Source: Rhizoclosmatium globosum (lineage: Eukaryota; Chytridiomycota; Chytridiomycetes; Chytridiales; Chytriomycetaceae). Taken from it: a stretch of DNA of 64,000 nt. The position numbers were made by a program, and so were the translations under genes. Each line of letters begins with the position of its first letter. The first letter of the stretch is position 1. The notes beneath the pieces were generated by a model. The model was not told the DNA's origin, did not search any database, and was given only the letters and a program-made list of their open reading frames with translations. Shown here in pieces: positions 13,822-25,400 of the stretch. The DNA lies in contig MCGO01000037.1 in NCBI GenBank assembly GCA_002104985.1, forward strand, positions 310,001 through 374,000, in the 5' to 3' direction.

Positions 13822-16307
13822 TCATCGACTTCCCAATACCTCCAACTGCTCCAAAAACCCTTTTGCAGTCACAATTTCTGTACTTCCATACGTGACCCTC
13901 TTCTTTTGCGCACCTCTCGCCGCATAATCCTGCAAATTCTGATACTCCAAATAGTTTCCACCTCCCACAACAAACACAATCGCACTCTGGTGACCCTTCA
14001 CTAATTTGGAAGGACTCGTTTGCTGCTGTTTGCCAAGAGTGCGTGAAGCTTTCGGGTCGAAAGACAGGTAATCGTCAGCGTCACTAGTTCCCTCCATAAT
14101 AGATTCAACGATTCGAGTTGAGGGAAGGTCTTTTCGAGTTGGAAGGAGGTTTCGCACACCAGAAATAAAAGAGTCAAGCGAAGATCCCACTCCCGCACCG
14201 TCCAACGTTCCCGCAATCTATGCAAACCATAAATTAATCATATATGCATTAATATGGCACTGTGTTACCTTGTTTCTAAATGAACCAAACAAATCTCCGC
14301 TACCCATCGCATCCTTCTGACCACCTGCAGTGCCTGCAACAGTTGACGCAGCCGCCATTTTGATGAAGCTCTTAACACTCTTCAAGTAGTTCAAAGCACC
14401 GTTGGGAACACCGGCGGCAGCAAGAGCAACTTCGTAAGCAGCCATATCATCTTTTGGAATTTCATCGTTCGAGAGGTAAAACACAAGGAAGAAACGGTGT
14501 TTGTCTTCAGCGCTCTTCTCAGCATCACGCAAAAGCTCTAAAACGGTCGTTTTGTTCTTGAAAGAGAGGGTTAATCAAACAAGGATGGTGTAGGTGGCAG
14601 TAACATACCTGCTTGCCAATCGCTTCTTCGAGTGCAAAGAACGCGTCTAATTTTCGTTCGTTGATGATTTGGAAGAGGGTTGTTGCCAGGTTCATGTGCA
14701 TATCAAGAGTTCGTTTGCGATCCGTGAGTTCTGGGAGGGCAGTCAATGCGTACTTCAAAGTCTCTGCATTTGAGCTAGAATTTGGTTTTGATGAGTTTTA
14801 TATTGCGGTTTGAAATAGTGGCTTACTTGGGATCCACGTCCTCCAACGATGTCAATCCAGAAGACTTTGTCACTTCATCAACATCCTTCTTGTAACGTGT
14901 TATTTCCGAGTTGACATCATCTGCCACCTGTGGGAACGGGTTTCCACTGTTCTTGTTCCAGAAAAAGTCGTTGGCGTCAATGTCGAACTGTTTCTTGATT
15001 TTACGGCCCTTGTCTTCAGTCTTTACGAAGTTTTTTAGATACTGGATAGTAAGTTACAAAAACAAACCTCAATCACAACTCGATTCAGCTTTAAATCCAA
15101 TAAATCATGAACCAGGGTTGAATACGTCCAGGTATGGTTCAACATTGAAGCCAAGTCCAAATTTCTGTCCAACAGAATCAACACTGGTCTTGTGGCGCCG
15201 GTTGCAGGTTCAGAGAACAAGTTATTATTGCGTGAGTTCATGATATGGTCCCGAATACGCTGATCCAATTTTGTAGCAATTGAAGCGGCAGCGTTTCCAC
15301 GTGGGCATCGAATGATTGGAATAACGCCTATGGAGGGAGAGAGGAGTAAGATATTTTCGTGAGGCTGAATCCGGAGCAAGACATTCCCCAACGCATCGCA
15401 TCTCCCCTGATAAATAATGAGCTCAGACTCACCTAATGTAGCAACAACAGAGAACAAAGATCCAACGACTCGTTCCGTGACATCATCAATAACACGATCC
15501 GTGCTTCCTGCGTCATTCAACAACCGGTACGTTTGATCAAAGTTGAGCGAAAACAGACGGTCTTCGAGAGAAATGAAGTTCAGGTATTGGTCGTAGACTT
15601 GTGAGACTTGAACAGAAGTGTTTGATGCGACTGTGGCAGCTGCCAGGTCTTCGAGAAGGGCACGAGGGAGGTGAGAGGTGAAGTTGAGGTAGTAAGATTC
15701 GTACAAGTTCTTGGCAAGGTCCTGTGGAGCGAGAGAAGGGGTGTAAGAACAGGATGCGGGGAGACAGTTCAATAGAACCAACATCAGCAATACGCTTCAC
15801 ATTCTCTGGAGTTGGTTGAACAAAGTACACAGCTGGTACATCTGGGATAGGCTGTCTGTCTGTGTACAAAGGCCTGAAAGGATTATTGACATCAATGCAA
15901 GTTCCAGCAGAGCATTGATCAACAAGAAACGCACATGTGAACCGTTACACCATTCTCCCTCAATTCATTCACTTTAAGTAGCTGCGAGATGATGTCCTGA
16001 CCGGCCTTGTCGTACACAAGAACTTTCCAGACTGTTTCAACGAGTTGAGGCACTTTGGGACCGTCAATTGCCACATCAAGACCGGCGGACTTCTTCTGGA
16101 TCACAGCGTCTTTGTTGTTGAAGTTGAGCATCGCAATGACGGCATCTGGCGGTATTTAAGGTGAGCAGCAGTTGGCAGTGAATAAGAGGAGGGAGTTGAG
16201 CCAAAGTCCCGCTTCCCCTTCATCCAATTCTACTTCCAATTATTTCTCGCTATTTTCAGTTCCTGTTTAAAGTATTCACCTTTCTGAGCCTGTCGTAACG
16301 ACGCCAT
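13822..16307 (-). CDS. SLY1: SLY1/SCFD1, Sec1/Munc18-family protein for ER-Golgi fusion
   Basis: SM-family protein that binds syntaxin-5/Sed5-type SNAREs and promotes ER-Golgi vesicle fusion. The start at 16307 (MASLRQAQK) splices to [28 protein letters not shown] is the first strand-helix of the SM fold. Then [89 protein letters not shown], and the C-terminal [20 protein letters not shown]...[21 protein letters not shown]. These distinguish SLY1 from VPS45, VPS33 and SEC1. At least six introns; one near 15328-15430 is in frame and would read through if retained. Head to head with calcineurin B, 46 bases between start codons. Confidence 0.95.
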
Positions 16308-16353
16308 GATTTGCAGTTCGGTTTTTTGAGATGAAAACAAACCTGCCGCCAAA

Positions 16354-17271
16354 ATGGGAAACAACTCCAGGTGATTTGTTTCCTTCTTTCTTTCTGTTGT
16401 CTATCTCTCTCTCGTCTTATTTGGAGGGGGTCCTTGTTGATCATCGGCTAACTGGGATCTACACTCTCTCCACTCACAGTCAACTTGAAGAGATGGTCGC
16501 TACATCAAACTGTACGTACCCCTCTTGCACTATTTCTCTTATTAACTTCTCTCTTTATCGTAGTTACGGCCGAGGAGGTACCTATACAGCCATTTTCTTG
16601 TCAACCCCTACCTAAACTCCCAATCATCTCAACGTAGATCCAACGACTCTACAAACGTTTCGTCAAACTCGACAAAGACGGTTCTGGAACAATCGACAAG
16701 GACGAGTTCCTCGCCCTCCCTCAAATCGCGAGTAATCCTCTTGCAGCGCGTCTACTGTCTGTTCTGGATGGTGATGGAACTGGAGATGTCGACTTTAAAG
16801 AGTTTATTGGCGGTCTGAGTGCTTTCAGCGCCAAGGGAAAGAAGGAGGACAAGTTGAGATGTGAGTTGTCCCAACAACTTGAAGGAGATGATCCGCGCGA
16901 GATGAACGAAATCACTTGATGGTATCTAAAATACCAAGTTGTGTGGCGCGTTATGACGTCTAAAAATGGAATCCTGTGAACATCGCATTCCCATTAACCC
17001 ATTTACTGACTCGAATCAAAAACCAACAGTCGCCTTCAAAGTATACGACATGGACCGGGACGGCTACATTTCAAACGGAGAACTTTTTCTTGTCCTCAAG
17101 ATGATGGTTGGAAACAACCTCAAGGACCAACAGCTTCAGCAAATTGTTGATAAGACCATCATGGAGGCCGACAAGGATGGTGACGGAAAGATTTCGTTTG
17201 AAGAGTTTAGCAAGGTGGTTGAGAATACCGATATTGCCAGACAAATGACTTTGGAGAGTGACCGCTTTTGA
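16354..17271 (+). CDS. CNB1: Calcineurin regulatory subunit B
   Basis: Regulatory EF-hand subunit of the Ca2+/calmodulin-dependent phosphatase calcineurin. Spliced product begins MGNNSSQLEEM; glycine 2 in MGNNSS is a good myristoylation context. Four EF-hand loops are visible: [36 protein letters not shown] and [12 protein letters not shown]. The block [20 protein letters not shown] is the conserved calcineurin B latch region. Exons: 16354-16370 (17 nt), 16480-16511 (32 nt), 16564-16577 (14 nt), 16638-16860, 17030-17271. All junctions have GT-AG ends and keep frame, giving [20 protein letters not shown] across the 14-nt exon. Length of about 175 residues is normal. Confidence 0.97.
16564..16577 (+). 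other. CNB1: 14-nucleotide microexon of calcineurin B
   Basis: The exon TTACGGCCGAGGAG is flanked by CGTAG upstream and GTACCT downstream. It supplies the residues FTAEE of helix 1, joining AAC-T from exon 2 to ATC-CAA-CGA of exon 4. Without it the frame and the conserved sequence are lost. Confidence 0.85.
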
Positions 17272-17423
17272 GGGACATCTTGTTGAGGGTTTTGTGCTTG
17301 CAGTTCCTTTCCTTCTTTCAATAAATATTCCATTAGCTTTTATCCATTATTGTCGTGAAAAGGGGAATTTTGCAGCTGCCCCATAACTGACCAGCAAAGA
17401 TCTGGTAACTCACCCTCGAAACA

Positions 17424-17928
17424 GAGGTTCGAACCCTGCGACCTCAACAGGCGTAGATAGCAGTCCAATGGACTTTCAAGTGCGACTCAATAGAGCGTAC
17501 TCAGTAGAGTGATCAAAATAAACCCAATCAGGGCACTCTCAGCAAAGCATCGGGGGCAGTTACAAGGGCCACTAGCAGACTAGTGGAACACTTGGGGGTG
17601 AAACAACCTTTTGACCTACCAATATTGCTCTTGATTTCTGCTCATCGACATTAAGGATCTGGCGCAATTTTTGAACGCATGGACCAAGCAGCCCCTTGTC
17701 ATTCTAGCATCGTTCTAGCTTGTCAACCTTTAATACGGAGGTTCGAACCGTTGATGGATAACGTTACGGTATTCAAGTGATTATGTCCTTGAAGTATTGC
17801 ATATTCTGATGGCCCAATTCGCACTAGGCGTAAGGGGGGGTGACAAAAATAAACCCTTGGGGCACCCCAGGGGGCGGCCACAACACTAATCCATAAGAAG
17901 TGTGTTGGGGGTTACTGAGTAACCTTTT
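17424..17928. repeat. Diverged direct repeat pair, about 190 bp each, with B-box-like motif
   Basis: Copy A (17424-17612) and copy B (17738-17928) are similar in length. They share in order GAGGTTCGAACC, TTCAAGTG, (A)AAATAAACCC, GGCAC, GGGGGC, a CACTA...TAGTG-type hairpin region, TTGGGGGT and AACCTTTT. GGTTCGAACC resembles the RNA polymerase III B box but is palindromic, so orientation is ambiguous. On the minus strand copy A also contains CTTGAAA, like a Ser-TGA anticodon loop, but without a matching stem. These may be tRNA-derived elements. No open frame is present. Confidence 0.5.
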
Positions 17929-18221
17929 CTTTCGCACTTCAATAATACATATACTGCGGTCTGTGTTGGAACCGCACTGTCCATATGTCTGAGATTGATA
18001 CTCAAATCCCATTTGAACCGAAGAAGGATGCGAATTGCTACACACGTGGTCTCCATTTGGCTTCTATGGGGAAGGTCTTTGTCCTACTCAAGTCTCCTGA
18101 GGAACTCCCGTGATGAGCTTCCTCAAAATGTTGTCCCACCATATGATTTTCCCCAGAACAAGTTTCAAACGCATTCATAAATGAAAATAGATTGGTGTTA
18201 TCCTTTTCGCGTGGAGCAAAA

Positions 18222-18294
18222 TGCCCCCAGACGGGATTGAACCGTCGACCTTTTCCTTACGAGGGAAACGCTACTACCACTGAGCTATAAGGGC
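18222..18294 (-). tRNA. tRNA-Thr (CGT)
   Basis: The 73-nt cloverleaf runs GCCCTTATAGCTCAGTGG... to ...CTGGGGGCA. The acceptor stem GCCCTTA pairs with TGGGGGC using two G-U pairs. Anticodon stem TTTCC/GGAAA encloses loop CTCGTAA, so the anticodon is CGT. T arm is GACGG-TTCAATC-CCGTC. A TTTT terminator follows directly. Identical to the copy at 27596; a third copy lies at 48845. Confidence 0.93.
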
Positions 18295-18450
18295 TGACAG
18301 CCGTGGAACGCACAGTAATTTATGTTGTTTTGTACAGAGTAGATTAACATAACATTAAACTTACAAAACACTATTCGAATCGTTACAATTTTAAACGATT
18401 CCTTTACTCAACATTGTACACACAAGATACCGTCACCGAAAAACGACGCT

Positions 18451-21390
18451 TTAAGACTTTAGCTTCATAATTTCCTCAATCTCTTCCTTCTGAATCCTCC
18501 TCAACTCCTTCATATTTGATTCCATCTCCTCTAACTGCTCCGTCTTTTCACCTAGTAGCTCCAATGCAGCCATGTACCGTTTGTTTAGCTCACCAAGTTG
18601 GACTTCCAATGCCTGAATCTTGGATGCAGCCGATTTACTGTGTGGGACCAAAATTATTAATATATCGGACGCCGAATAGATTGGAGAGTACTCACGCGTC
18701 AGATGTCTCAGATGTTGATTTCACCAACTCCTCGGCAAGTTCATCTCTAGTCTTTGTGACCATAACCAACTGGGCCTGTAGAGACGACACCTGTCCTTGC
18801 AACTGCTTCAAATTATGGTATAATCGCTCCACCACAGCGCCACCACCACTCTGACCCGCAACTCCACTAGCGACATCAAATGGTGTGCGAGGCGTATCAT
18901 ATCCACTGCTTGGACTCATGGCACCTTCTCCAACAGAACTCTGTCGTCGTAGTCCGGTTGTATCGATAGACGCAACAGAAGCACTGCTAGAAATATGGTT
19001 TGGAGCCGCGGCCTTTTCTGAGAGGACTTTAAGATCATCCAATTTTAACCGCTCTTTTGCAAGTCGATCTCGTTCCTCCTTCAAAATAGCTTCATGTCGT
19101 CGACGCTCCTCTTCCAACGCCTTCTTTAACGATACCTAGAAGTCTCGTTTCAACAAACACACTTGATAAAAACAATCTCACCTGGAATGCATCAGCAGCC
19201 TCTTTAACTTCTCTGGCATGATTCCTCTCCAACACAGCAATCTTCGCCGCCAGGTCACTAACCTGTCGATCGCTTCCATCTAATCTCCCCAACGCGTCCT
19301 CAAGCTCAGCCTGCACTCTCGCACGTTCCTGTCTTTCCCGTGAGAACTGATATTCCAGAGCCACAACACGTTTGTTAAGTTCATCACACCGTTCACTCGC
19401 AACCCGTTCCTTCTCACCACTCTCAAAGGCAAGGCGCTCGGCTTCCCCGAGTCGATGCATGAGACTTGTTTCTATGCCTTCCCAGTCTTTCCGTGCCGCT
19501 GCGTGTTGGACTTGAAGACTTTCAATCTGACGCACGAGTGGCCTGTCTGCACTACGGGCCTCGGAAAAGAGGTCTTCGTGACGGGAATCAGCGGCAGCAA
19601 GACGAGTTTGGAGGGAAGCGATTTCTTTTCGGAGAGAGTCTTCTTTCCAAGAAGATTCCTGATCGTGGCGGGAGAGTGTGGAGCGGAGGTCGTGGAGTTC
19701 TTTTTGGAGGGCAGTTTCGAGTTGGAGAAAGTTTTGTTTTTGGGATTGGAGTTGTTTGTGGAGGAGTTCATTTGCAGCGATCTATGTTTTGAATATCAGT
19801 GCTGGCCAGTGACAGGGATTCACTTTACCTCCTTTTCAAGCGCTTCAGCATGCGCTGCACTGTTTGCATCAGCGTTTTCTTGGCGGACTTCCTGTAAATC
19901 GGCACGGACGCGTTCAAGTTGAGCTTTGGTGTTTGAGAGTTCGCCCTTTGCAGTAACAAGCTCGTTTTCGAGCTTCACAATTTGTTTGGCTTGTTTCTCG
20001 GTGAGTTCAGTTGCAGTCTTGAGAGAATCTGATGGACAGTTTGAGCAACATAATACAAAGATGAAGCCGAATTATTCACCTCCCAGCTTTCGTTCACTTG
20101 CCTCCACTCTGGTCAACTTTTCTCGCACTTCTGACAACTCCACACCGAGGCCTTCAATTTTTCGCAATTGATCCTTCACTTGAGCCTCCATTTCTCCTTC
20201 CTTTGCCCTCAACTTTTTCACAATTGTTCCCATCTTCAACTCGTTCTTTGACAACTTCTCTCCTTCTTCTAATAGTGACTTGATTTTTTCGTCACGATCT
20301 CCAAGTTGTAGGATAGTGTCATTCAGTGTTTGTTGAAGTGCAACCAGTTTAGATTTATACGCGTCTCGTTCCTGCATGGTTCGTGATATTAGCCTGTTGT
20401 GTCAAATACTTTGATTCACTCTGCTCTGCTCATGGTTGAAAACCATAACACGGTCACTCCACTCCGACTCAATTCCATTAACTCAATAAGATAAGAACAT
20501 ACCCGACTTGAATCCTGAGAAGTAGCCATTTCATCGACTTTCCTCTTCATGGCCTCAATTTCTTCCGACAGAGCGGCATTTTGAGACATTGCTGACATCA
20601 GTTGTTGTTCACGTTGAGATATAATAGAAGTGAGACGACGATGTGTATCTGAATCGATAGCATTGTTTGTGGTTGATGGAGTGATGGGTTCTGAAGTCTG
20701 ATGAACGGGAACAGCAACAGCAGGAGTTTGTGAGGTATCAGAGGAAGAAGTAACAGGAGGTATCGGTGCTGTTGTGTCAGAGGCCAGAAGAACCGGTGGG
20801 GCGTCAACAAGAGCAGCATCTGCAGCCGTTATTGAGGCAGCAGGAGCATCTTCAGTAGTCGCCGCAATATCGTTTGTGCCACCATTCAGCACTTGATCTG
20901 AGTCCGGAGCAGTTGAGGGATGGATTGGATTGCTGTCAATGTCCACACCCCCTTTCACTTCAATTGCCACCTTCTTCTTCGCCGCCTCCTCGTCACTCTC
21001 CACTTCAAATTCAGCCAAGACTGTCTTCTTCGTTGACGGCAGAGGAAGCAAAGGCGCCTTCGCCGGAGTTGGAGCCGGCACTGGAGTCGCCACACCAAAC
21101 TCATCGTCGGCGGACGCAAGACCGGCGGCAGAGGTTAAATTCGTTGGCGTAGTCAGCGCCGCAAAGAAATCAGAAGTTTTTGCGGCATCGGCGGCGGCGG
21201 CGGCAGAGGCAAACGACGACGCGAGAAAGTTGTTGAGCGTTGAGGCGGCGCTCGACTCTGTTGCTGTTGAGGTTGACGTTGGATCGGAGGAGGACGCTGT
21301 GTTGACTTCGAGCGATTTGGTCAGCTGTGACTCAACCTCGGCTGTCACAGACGCCAGTGTCGAGGTGATGTTGGAGAACCAGTCTGCCAT
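18451..21390 (-). CDS. TMF1-type golgin (TATA element modulatory factor family; yeast Sgm1-like)
   Basis: Long coiled-coil Golgi tethering protein of the TMF/ARA160 family, which binds Rab6-type GTPases at Golgi membranes. The N-terminus MADWFSNITSTLASV resembles the short amphipathic start of TMF proteins. A low-complexity Ala/Ser/Thr/Pro region of about 250 residues follows. The conserved TMF segment is LLEEGEKLSKNELKMG...VKKLRAKEGE (about 20190-20290), then several hundred residues of heptads. The C-terminal domain LNKRYMAALELLGEKTEQLEEME...IEEIMKLKS is the family's Rab-binding end. Introns lie near 20378-20510, 20020-20080, 19785-19835, 19139-19180 and 18640-18695. Start is the ATG at 21390, just upstream of the conserved WF. 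Golgi localisation is inferred from family membership. Confidence 0.85.
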
Positions 21391-21457
21391 CTCTGTCTTT
21401 CTCAAATAAAATAATACATGTTATACTTATGCATACTATGATTTATTATACTTAAAA

Positions 21458-22261
21458 CTAGTTACATCCGACAAATCCTGCTGGTTGCCCGACAACACAT
21501 CGGCTGCCTTGCTGGCATTGTGAATGCTGTCTCCATGACAACACGTTGCCCTGAACGTAACTGCACTGGAACAAAGTGATTCCATCTTGTCCACATGAAA
21601 AGTCTCCAAAGTTGCAACTTGTACTTGAAGACTGGCTTCCCTGCTGTGCCGCTTGATTGGGCTGACTCTGTCCTCCAGTTCCAGATACACCACCAGTATT
21701 CTGTTGCTGTTGTTGCTGATTGGTCTGACTTGAAGAAGACGCGCCGTTTGGATAATCACATCCAACAAATCCAGTCTTGTTGATGCAAACCAAACCCTGT
21801 TGACACTGAGAATGTTGTCTCCATGCCAGGACCCCTCCCTGGACGTATCCACACTGATACAATGTTCTTCCATCTTCTCCGCAAGTCCAAGCCCCATTCA
21901 AACAAGTGTTCGTATTTGTGTTCTGTGCCCCATTTCCTTGACTATTACCAGCATTTGGACTTACACCGCCACCAGTAGTACCAGTTCCAGAGCTTCCGGC
22001 ACTAGAACTACTCGGCGAAGAACAGTCAGAGATAGGTCGACACGTGGTCTTGCCATTGTTGATGTCTGATGGTCCAATGCAACAAGTGTACCCAGTTGTG
22101 GAACAGTAATCACTCAAGGCGCATGTCTGCCAGTTGTCTACCGTTTTTCTTGAAAAGAATGACCACCCCTCCACGTTGACAGGCACTGCCAGGATCGGCT
22201 CGGAATACAAAGCGAGAGTAATGAATGTGAGAAGTAGTGTTGCTGTAGCTGTGCTTTGCAT
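21458..22261 (-). CDS. Secreted Cys-rich protein with two repeated modules, possible chitin-binding
   Basis: Single-exon gene of about 267 residues. A signal peptide is evident (MQSTATATLLLTFITLALYSEPILAVPV), which fixes the start at 22261 although the frame stays open upstream. The mature protein has an N-terminal Cys-rich segment (WQTCALSDYC, YTCCIGPSD), a Ser/Gly/Thr/Asn linker, then two closely similar modules of about 50 residues separated by a Gln/Ser/Gly linker. Both modules contain CGxDGxTLxQCxYVQG and VLxWRQHSQCQQG and end GFVGC. Cys spacing recalls small fungal carbohydrate-binding modules such as CBM19, but I cannot assign the family. Probably extracellular or wall-bound. The last residue follows directly after the second module. 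Confidence 0.75.
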   Translation of the reverse strand: MQSTATATLLLTFITLALYSEPILAVPVNVEGWSFFSRKTVDNWQTCALSDYCSTTGYTCCIGPSDINNGKTTCRPISDCSSPSSSSAGSSGTGTTGGGVSPNAGNSQGNGAQNTNTNTCLNGAWTCGEDGRTLYQCGYVQGGVLAWRQHSQCQQGLVCINKTGFVGCDYPNGASSSSQTNQQQQQQNTGGVSGTGGQSQPNQAAQQGSQSSSTSCNFGDFSCGQDGITLFQCSYVQGNVLSWRQHSQCQQGSRCVVGQPAGFVGCN

Positions 22262-22463
22262 CTTGCTCAAGATTATTAGATTGGTTGACTGTGTTTGGTT
22301 TGATACGTCGCTATGTTTCCTTCTCAGTTCATATAGTCCTCTGAACTTGAACTCTTGTGGTCGAACATCAATCAAAAACCAAGATTGGGAGAACATCAAT
22401 TCCAAAATTAAAACTGCATAATTAAGTAAATGAGGGACTTTAAACAGATTATGTTTGAAAGTG

Positions 22464-25400
22464 ATGCATGGGAGACGGTCTCAGTTTCTTAAAAAAAGTG
22501 ACAATTTCACCTCTTTGCAAGCAAGTCCTGCACAAGACGTGGCAGAACATATGGCTTCCATCACCAAAAAGAAACATCCTCAAGAAGAAGTAGAGGAAGT
22601 TCAATCTGCATCCTCCAACACGGCTGATTCTGGCGAGGATACTATCTCCAGTGAAGAGTCTGGTCACGACTCAAATATTGAGGAATCAGGGTCGGATGAG
22701 GAATACACAGATTCTGGCGAAGAAGATGAAGAACAAGTTGAAGATGGAGAAGATGATGATGACGAAGATTATGAGGACGAAGAAGATGAGCAAGATGAAG
22801 ACGACGACAGCAACAGCAATGGAGAAGAGGAATCTGATGAGCCCCTTATTGTACAGCTTCCAACTATCACAATTTCGAGCCCCAACGAAAAGAAGCCGTT
22901 GAAAACACGTACTTCGGCGTTATCACTGGTAGAATCAGTTACTTCCTCATCAATAGACGCGCCACTGATTCAAGCACCCTCAATATTCCTTCAGCGCCGT
23001 CTGAAAAATCAGATATTGGATCGGAATCGTTCTCTGACCACGATAACGAAATATCGTCCAACAAATCGTCCAATAACCCATCTAAAAGCAATAATATTGA
23101 GGTTCTTTCATTGATGACATCTCTGGCTGAAACTGTTTCACTGGATGAATCCCTGGATTCGAGCAACTATGAAGATGTTGGGAAAATCATCGATTCGGGC
23201 ACCAATCAACCAAGTAATCTAGAATCCAGCGTTGAAACACTAAACAATGCGTTAAATATCACACCAAAGAAGAATCCGGGATTCTCAATCCCAATCCCAC
23301 AACCCTTTGCATCTGCCACAGCAATTGATACCAGAGGGCAACAAAAATCCGAACCAGCTTCGACGCAACCGACATCGTGGCTGAATAACTTGGGTCTTTT
23401 TAAAATGTTTGATTCGCCGCCGAAACCAAGCGTTGTACCCGTTCCCCAAGTCCTTGTTTCTTTGGTACAAGAACCAGGATTAAAAAGATGCGCGTCTACT
23501 GAGACGTTTGTTTCAGCAAGTTGAGTTGTTTTATAACATACTGAGCAAAAAGTTAAAAAGAGTTATCACAGACAGTAGCGCGGCTGCAGTGACTGAATCA
23601 GAAGATTTATCTTCAAAAACTCTCTCGTCCGCAATCCCAACGACGGTAACGTCTCGCTTCGAACAACTCACATTTATTCACGTGAATTTTTATTCAGACC
23701 TCAATCACAGCCCTCCCTATAAAACTCCAACTGCAAGAACTCATGGAATCTCTTGAATCGGAAAGGCTGGCCCACAAGGAGACATCGATCCAGCTGAAAA
23801 CAATCACAGAAACCTTGAACTCCGAAACGGCGAGCAAAAATCAGATACAAGAAGAACTCGAGAAATCTAATGCTTTGATTGAAGAATTGAGAAACTCGCT
23901 CAAACAGTCGAACGAGTTTCTGTTGTCCCAAGAATCATCAAACAAAACCCTTGTGCAACAAATCAGCGTGATGGAATCCCATCAAACTGAACTAAACCAA
24001 CAACTGGAATCAACGAAGAAAGAATTAAAGTCACGGGATGAAGAGCTTAAAGGTCTCACTGCTGCTCATCCGAAGAAGCTTAATGAAGTTGAATCCACGT
24101 TGAATAAGAAAATCAAGGCTTCAGAGGCGAAGCTATTGGCCTCAGTCAATGAGTTTAATGCTTACAAGAAAGATGCTCAAGTGAAAGAAGGCGAGTGGAA
24201 GCAAAAGGAAAAGGATCTTGTTACTCAGGCAGAGAATGCCGAGGAAGTTGTTAAGAACGAGACTGCAGCAAAATCTGTATTGGAGATCGAACTCGAAAAG
24301 TTGAAAAAGGAACTGAACGAAGGCAAAGAGGGGCTTGTTGCAGAGCATAAAATGGCTGTAGAGGGATTGGAATCGAGGTTGAACAATGCAGCTGAGGAAG
24401 GCGCTGCTGCAAAACTCAAGTTAGAATCAATGGAAAAGAAAGTTACGGAGTTAGAGAAGCGGGAGAAAGAGGGCCTCAAAAAGCTGAAGGAACTGGAGGC
24501 TATAGTCCAAACAGGGAAGAGCGTGGTTGCAGCTTTAGAGTCAGACAAGAAGAAATTACAAGATGATCTTACCGCAAGTGAAAAGATTAAGCTCGATCTT
24601 GCTCTTCATGTGACCAAGGTCAAAGAGTTGGAACTTAGGAATGTGGAGTTAACTAAGAGCGTCGAAAGGCTCAAAGAGGAATCAAGCGCCAGAGGTGAAG
24701 CCATCGAATCCAAAGAAATCCGAATCAAAGAACTTGAACGAGAAATGGAGGACCAAGAGTCAGCAAACCAACAAGTGTCTGACAGTCTTGAATCAGCTGA
24801 ATCGAAAATCAACCAGCTAGAATCAATCGTGAATCAGCTGACTCAACAACTTCAAGAATCTAGAACGTCTCTTGAAACCGCTCAGGCTCACTCTCAATTC
24901 CTCGAAGGAAAGCTGTGTATTGAACAGACAAAATTGACACAGTTACGCGACGCTTCGACTCCAACTGAGACGCCAACTACGGTAGATACATCTAAGTACA
25001 AATCTAAAATCAGCGAACTGGAACAGCAACTATCTACTTTGGAAGCTACGAAAGCCGCCGCGGAACTACAATCCAAAGAAACCAGCCAATCCCTCGAGAC
25101 CCTAAAATCCACCAACGAGGAACTCCAAAAAACCCTCATCAAAGCCAAGATTGAACGTCGACTCCGTGCTTCACGTATCTCAGAACTGTGGAACGAATTA
25201 CAGAATGCCAAGAAAGACGGTGACGAGAAGACGGCTGAACTGGAAAAGACGCGGAAAATGTTTATGGAACGAGTGGCTGCCTTGGAAGAACAGATTGAGC
25301 AACAAAGCCAGCAGAGACAGAATGTTGATGTCAACCAGACTCGTGCGCAAGAATTGGAGTCAAAACTCTTGGAAAGAGAGGCTCAAATTATGCGTGAGCG

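Noticed and set aside
17395..17500. Functional tRNA-Ser(TGA) gene on the minus strand
   Set aside because: B box and anticodon-like loop are present, but the anticodon stem and acceptor stem do not pair.
19466..19922. Plus-strand open frames of 100-155 codons opposite the TMF gene
   Set aside because: They are shadows of the coiled-coil coding strand, whose heptads are continuous on the minus strand.
21458..22405. Longer secreted protein starting at 22405
   Set aside because: The extra 48 residues would bury the signal peptide; the ATG at 22261 places it at the N-terminus.
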